DNA of 25,171 nucleotides from DASXTS01 sp036505275 (GTDB taxonomy: Bacteria > Actinomycetota > Actinomycetes > Mycobacteriales > Pseudonocardiaceae): assembly GCA_036505275.1 (NCBI GenBank), contig DASXTS010000419.1:1-25171 (forward strand). Direction: 5' to 3'. Below the pieces are notes generated by a model that saw nothing but the letters and a program-made list of their open reading frames with translations, had not been told where the DNA came from and searched no databases. The position numbers and the translations under genes are program-made. Shown one piece after another: positions 22,383-25,171 of the stretch. Within the stretch, counting starts at the first letter, position 1. Every line of letters begins with the position of its first letter.

Positions 22383-23863
22383 TGGACCTCGCCGATCTGC
22401 GGTCCCTCAACCTGTTCGACGGCCTCACCGAGGACCAGCTCGCGGAGCTGGCCGCCGGCGGCGCCGAGGTTCGCATCGTGCCGGGGATCGAGCTGTTCCG
22501 CGAGGGCGAGCATGCGGACTTCTGGTTCGTGCTCGTCGACGGTTCCCTCGACCTCGTGCGCCGCATCGGCCGCGAGGACCTCGTGGTCGGAAGGATGGAC
22601 GTGCCGGGCCGCTGGGCCGGCGGCTTCCGCGCCTGGGACGAGAACGGCGTCTATCTCGCGACGGCCCGAGGAGTGACCGAAGGACGGGTGTTCCGGCTGC
22701 CGGCCGGTGTGCTGCGCGACTGGTGTGATGCCTGGTTCCCCTTCGGCACCCACCTGATCAAGGGGTTGTACGGCACCGCACGCTCGATCGAGTCGACGGC
22801 ACGGCAGCGAGGATCCCTCATCACCCTCGGAACGCTGGCCGCGGGCCTCGCTCACGAGATCAACAACCCAGCAGCCGCCGCCACCCGTGCGGTCGACGCC
22901 CTCGAGAGCGCGTGCCGGACGCTGCTCTCATCCTTGGGCCGGCTCGCCCACGACGAGATCACGGCCACGCAGCTGACGGCGCTCGACGCGCTGCGCCAAG
23001 AAGTCGAGCCCCGAGCGGCGATCACTGACCCGCTCGTGCTGGCCGATCTCGAGGAGGCCCTCTCGTCGTGGCTCACCCGCCACGGTGTCGTCCGCGCGTG
23101 GGTCATCGGTCCACAGCTCGCCGCCGCCGGCGTCGATCTCACCTGGTGCGACCGTGCGGCGATGTTGCTCGACGGATCGGCCTTGGAGCCTGGCCTGGAG
23201 TGGGTGGCGAGCACCTTCGCCGTCACCACCCTGGTGTCGGAGGTGAAGGAGTCGACTCGGCGGATCTCCGACCTCGTCGCCGCCGTGAGGTCGTACTCAC
23301 AGGTGGACCGCGCGTCGAGGCAGCACGTCGACGTGACGGACGGCCTCGACAGCACCCTCGTGATGCTCAGCCACAAGCTGCGCAAGGGAGTCACCATCGT
23401 TCGCGAGTACGGCGCCGACGTCCCGAGGGTCGAGGCCTACCCCGGCGAGCTCAACCAGGTCTGGACCAACCTGATCGACAACGCCCTGGACGCCATGGGC
23501 GGCGCCGGCACCCTCCGGGTCGCGACTCGGCGAGACGGCGACCACATCATCGTCGAGATCGGCGACACCGGCCCCGGCATGCCGCCGGAGGTGGCCGCGC
23601 GAGCGTTCGAGCCCTTCTACACAACCAAGGAAACGGGCAAAGGCACCGGCCTCGGCCTCGACATCGCGCGGCGCATCGTCATGGAACGGCACGGCGGCAC
23701 CATCGCCATCGACTCCGGCGCCATCGACTCCGGCGCTATCGACTCCGGCGCCATCGACTCCGGACCCGGAGAAACCGTGCTTCGAGTCCGAATCCCGGTC
23801 CGGGCGTCCGCGTCACGGGCAGAACGTTCCGCGACGGATGTGGCCGCCCACCGATCTTCATGA
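22382..23863 (+). CDS. Histidine kinase with N-terminal cyclic-nucleotide-binding-like domain
   Basis: A 493-residue soluble sensor kinase without membrane segments. Residues 5-130 resemble a cyclic-nucleotide-binding domain (LRSLNLFDGLTEDQLAELA, FREGEHADFWFVLVDGSLDLVRR), although a classical phosphate-binding cassette is not evident. Phospho-acceptor H158 lies in LAAGLAHEINNPAAAA. The ATPase domain has N363/N367 (WTNLIDNALDAM), the G1 box DTGPGM (395-400) and the G2 box GKGTGLGL (419-426). An expanded AIDSG repeat sits at 442-461, just after HGGT. The start ATG overlaps the response-regulator fusion's stop as TGATG, so the two are a cognate pair. It probably phosphorylates D62 of the fusion protein in response to a cytoplasmic ligand or the redox partner; the signal is unknown. 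A strong hairpin follows the gene. Confidence 0.9.
   Translation: MDLADLRSLNLFDGLTEDQLAELAAGGAEVRIVPGIELFREGEHADFWFVLVDGSLDLVRRIGREDLVVGRMDVPGRWAGGFRAWDENGVYLATARGVTEGRVFRLPAGVLRDWCDAWFPFGTHLIKGLYGTARSIESTARQRGSLITLGTLAAGLAHEINNPAAAATRAVDALESACRTLLSSLGRLAHDEITATQLTALDALRQEVEPRAAITDPLVLADLEEALSSWLTRHGVVRAWVIGPQLAAAGVDLTWCDRAAMLLDGSALEPGLEWVASTFAVTTLVSEVKESTRRISDLVAAVRSYSQVDRASRQHVDVTDGLDSTLVMLSHKLRKGVTIVREYGADVPRVEAYPGELNQVWTNLIDNALDAMGGAGTLRVATRRDGDHIIVEIGDTGPGMPPEVAARAFEPFYTTKETGKGTGLGLDIARRIVMERHGGTIAIDSGAIDSGAIDSGAIDSGPGETVLRVRIPVRASASRAERSATDVAAHRSS
23705..23764 (+). repeat. In-frame 15-bp tandem repeat, four copies, in the kinase gene
   Basis: Four tandem copies of GCCATCGACTCCGGC (the third has T at base 3, the fourth ends in A) encode AIDSG four times. 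Related kinases are expected to have a single AIDSxxGxG-type stretch here, so three copies look like an expansion. The unit length preserves frame. Confidence 0.95.
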
Positions 23864-23899
23864 GTGTCGCTGGTCGGCCCCATCTGCATTGGGCGGGAC

Positions 23900-23937
23900 A
23901 TGTGCCCCTTGTCGGCGAGCGTCGACAAGGGGCACGT
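23900..23937. terminator. Bidirectional hairpin terminator between convergent kinase and ABC genes
   Basis: GTGCCCCTTGTCG (23902-23914) pairs with CGACAAGGGGCAC (23923-23935), thirteen perfect pairs around an eight-base loop, extendable by one wobble and one A-T pair. It sits in the 84-base gap between the convergent kinase and permease genes and can serve both strands. Confidence 0.85.
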
Positions 23938-23947
23938 CGGGTGCCGG

Positions 23948-24703
23948 TCAGGGGTCGGTGAGCTGCGACCGTCCCAGCGCAGTCAGCCACAGCCCGATGG
24001 CATAGGCGGCGAGCAGGACGACTCCGGCAGCGGGGGCGAGCAGGCCTTCCGTCGCCGGCTGGCCGAGGGTCAGCGCGGCGCGGACGGCGCCGGTTGGCAG
24101 CCAGCGGACCAGCTTCGGCTCGCGGAGGACAACCGGCAGGATGCCCTCGACGAGGAACGCCCAGCCGAACACAACGCCGATGGCCAGGGCGGGGTTACGC
24201 AGCAGCTCGCCGATGGCCACCCCGATGATCGCGTGCAGCCCCGCGACGACGATGCTCGCGAGGATGGCGGCCGGAACGCCGTGCTGCAGCGGTTGGACGG
24301 CCATGTCGCGGGAGATCAGCAGCACGGCCCCGCCGACCAGCGTGACGATCTCGACGACGAGCCCGAGCAGCAGGCCGGCGAGCGCGGCGGCCGCCGCCTT
24401 GCCCAGCACCAGGCCGGTGACCTGTGGGTGCCCCAGCCGGGTGGTGAGCACGGTGGAATGCCGGTACTCGGCGGTGGCCAGCAGGAGCCCGAGCAGGAGC
24501 GCGGCGGCGCCGGTGATCCGGCCGGGGATTCTGACCAGCTCGGCGAGGGTGGCCGGTTCGAGTGGCGGTTGTCCTGGGTCGCCGATGAGGCTCGCGACGA
24601 TCGCGAGCATCGCGGCGGCCAGGCCGACGATGACCAGGGCGATGGCCCATGGCCCTCGGGTGGTGCGCAGCTTGAACAGCTCGGTGGAGATCACGGCGGT
24701 CAT
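23948..24703 (-). CDS. ABC-2 type transporter permease
   Basis: A 251-residue membrane protein with about six hydrophobic segments: ALVIVGLAAAMLAIVASLIG, ITGAAALLLGLLLATA, AAALAGLLLGLVVEIVTLVGG, ILASIVVAGLHAIIGVAIG, IGVVFGWAFLVEGILPVV and LAPAAGVVLLAAYAIGLWLTAL. The start, MTAVISTELFKLRTTRGPW, is typical of actinomycete ABC-2 permeases, and a STVLTTRLG loop follows the second segment. It would pair with the ATPase encoded just upstream, whose TGA overlaps its ATG (ATGA). The cargo is unknown; such pairs export drugs, lipids or peptides. There is no link to the catabolic genes beyond adjacency, and it is separated from them by a terminator. Confidence 0.88.
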   Translation of the reverse strand: MTAVISTELFKLRTTRGPWAIALVIVGLAAAMLAIVASLIGDPGQPPLEPATLAELVRIPGRITGAAALLLGLLLATAEYRHSTVLTTRLGHPQVTGLVLGKAAAAALAGLLLGLVVEIVTLVGGAVLLISRDMAVQPLQHGVPAAILASIVVAGLHAIIGVAIGELLRNPALAIGVVFGWAFLVEGILPVVLREPKLVRWLPTGAVRAALTLGQPATEGLLAPAAGVVLLAAYAIGLWLTALGRSQLTDP

Positions 24704-25171
24704 GACTGCTCCTTGGCAATTGCGGCGGTCGCGGTGAGTCGGAGGAACACGTCTTCGAGGGACTCCGCGGTGGAGTCGGCCAGCGCGGCGACCCGGTCGT
24801 GTGCAACCAGGCGCCCGCGTTCGATGACGATGACGTCATCGACGGTCTGGGCCAGTTCGGCCAGCAGGTGGCTGGAGACCAGCACCGAACGGCCCTGGTC
24901 ACCGAGGCCGCGGATCAGCGAGCGCAGCCAGCGGACGCCGTCCGGGTCCAGGCCGTTGGCCGGTTCGTCGAGCACCAGCGTGCCGGGGTCGCCCAGCAGC
25001 GCCGCGGCCAGCGCCAGCCGCTGCCGCATGCCCAGCGAGTAACCACCGACCCGGCGGCCCGCGGCCCCGGTCAGATCGACGAGCTCGAGCACCTCGTCCA
25101 CCCGGCGATCCGGGATCCGCCCGAGCCGGGCGATGGCGCGCAGGGCGTTGCGGCCGGTCCGTCCCGGGTGG
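24700..25171 (-). CDS. ABC transporter ATP-binding protein (partial, N-terminus off the right edge)
   Basis: The C-terminal ~156 residues of an ABC ATPase. The visible part begins HPGRTGRNALRAIARLGRIPDRRVDEVLELVDLTGAAG and continues through the signature YSLGMRQRL, Walker B LVLDEPANGLDPDG, the D-loop and the H-loop histidine in VLVSSHLLAEL. Walker A and Q-loop lie beyond the window. HPGRTGRN is typical of the drug-export (DrrA-like/CcmA) branch just after the Q-loop. The frame is open to the edge, so an internal GTG at 25101 is not the true start. It overlaps the permease start by four bases and supplies energy to that exporter. Confidence 0.92.
   Translation of the reverse strand, partial: HPGRTGRNALRAIARLGRIPDRRVDEVLELVDLTGAAGRRVGGYSLGMRQRLALAAALLGDPGTLVLDEPANGLDPDGVRWLRSLIRGLGDQGRSVLVSSHLLAELAQTVDDVIVIERGRLVAHDRVAALADSTAESLEDVFLRLTATAAIAKEQS

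Noticed and set aside
23864..25042. Long plus-strand open frame rich in D, G, Q and E, opposite the ABC genes.
   Set aside because: The minus strand shows transmembrane segments and ABC ATPase motifs; the plus translation is low-complexity shadow sequence.

Overview
The window is high-GC DNA with strongly GC-biased third codon positions, GTG starts and dense 4-nt gene overlaps. It also carries a mycothiol-dependent maleylpyruvate isomerase homologue, so an actinomycete is very likely; a Pseudonocardiales-type soil saprophyte is my guess, not something the sequence proves. No tRNA, rRNA, CRISPR array or intact insertion sequence was seen.

Layout. (1) Positions 1-2330, minus strand: a three-gene gentisate ring-cleavage operon read right to left. 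It encodes gentisate 1,2-dioxygenase, a fumarylacetoacetate hydrolase-family (fumarylpyruvate) hydrolase and a maleylpyruvate isomerase that runs off the left edge. (2) Positions 2331-2657: a divergent gap that holds what looks like a decayed GH43 remnant. (3) Positions 2658-12552, plus strand: a tightly overlapped six-gene operon with GH3, GH43 and GH42 glycosidases followed by araB, araD and araA. None of the glycosidases has a signal peptide, so they probably cut imported arabinose-containing oligosaccharides in the cytoplasm and pass L-arabinose to D-xylulose 5-phosphate. No transporter or regulator lies in this block. (4) Positions 12553-13135: a gap between convergent genes, with short tandem repeats and no convincing gene. 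(5) Positions 13136-20170: a PaaX-family regulator divergent from boxC, boxB, a benzoate-CoA ligase, an amidohydrolase and a GNAT acetyltransferase. This is the aerobic benzoyl-CoA epoxidation (box) pathway; boxA and the semialdehyde dehydrogenase are not in the window. (6) Positions 20223-23863: a small VOC protein, then a two-gene signalling unit made of a response regulator fused to a thioredoxin-reductase-like flavoprotein and a histidine kinase with an N-terminal cyclic-nucleotide-binding-like domain. (7) Positions 23948-25171, minus strand: an ABC-2 type permease and the C-terminal part of its ATPase, which runs off the right edge.

Taken together, the window is a catabolic island for plant-derived material, with hemicellulose side-chain sugars and two aromatic routes (gentisate and benzoyl-CoA), next to a redox-linked two-component system. 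The most unusual points are these: a GNAT gene in the benzoate-CoA ligase operon, where the ligase carries a PX4GK acetylation-type motif; PaaX rather than BoxR beside the box genes, with a palindrome inside face-to-face promoters and an apparently leaderless paaX; the cysteine-poor response regulator-flavoprotein fusion; and a four-copy AIDSG repeat within the ATPase domain of its partner kinase.
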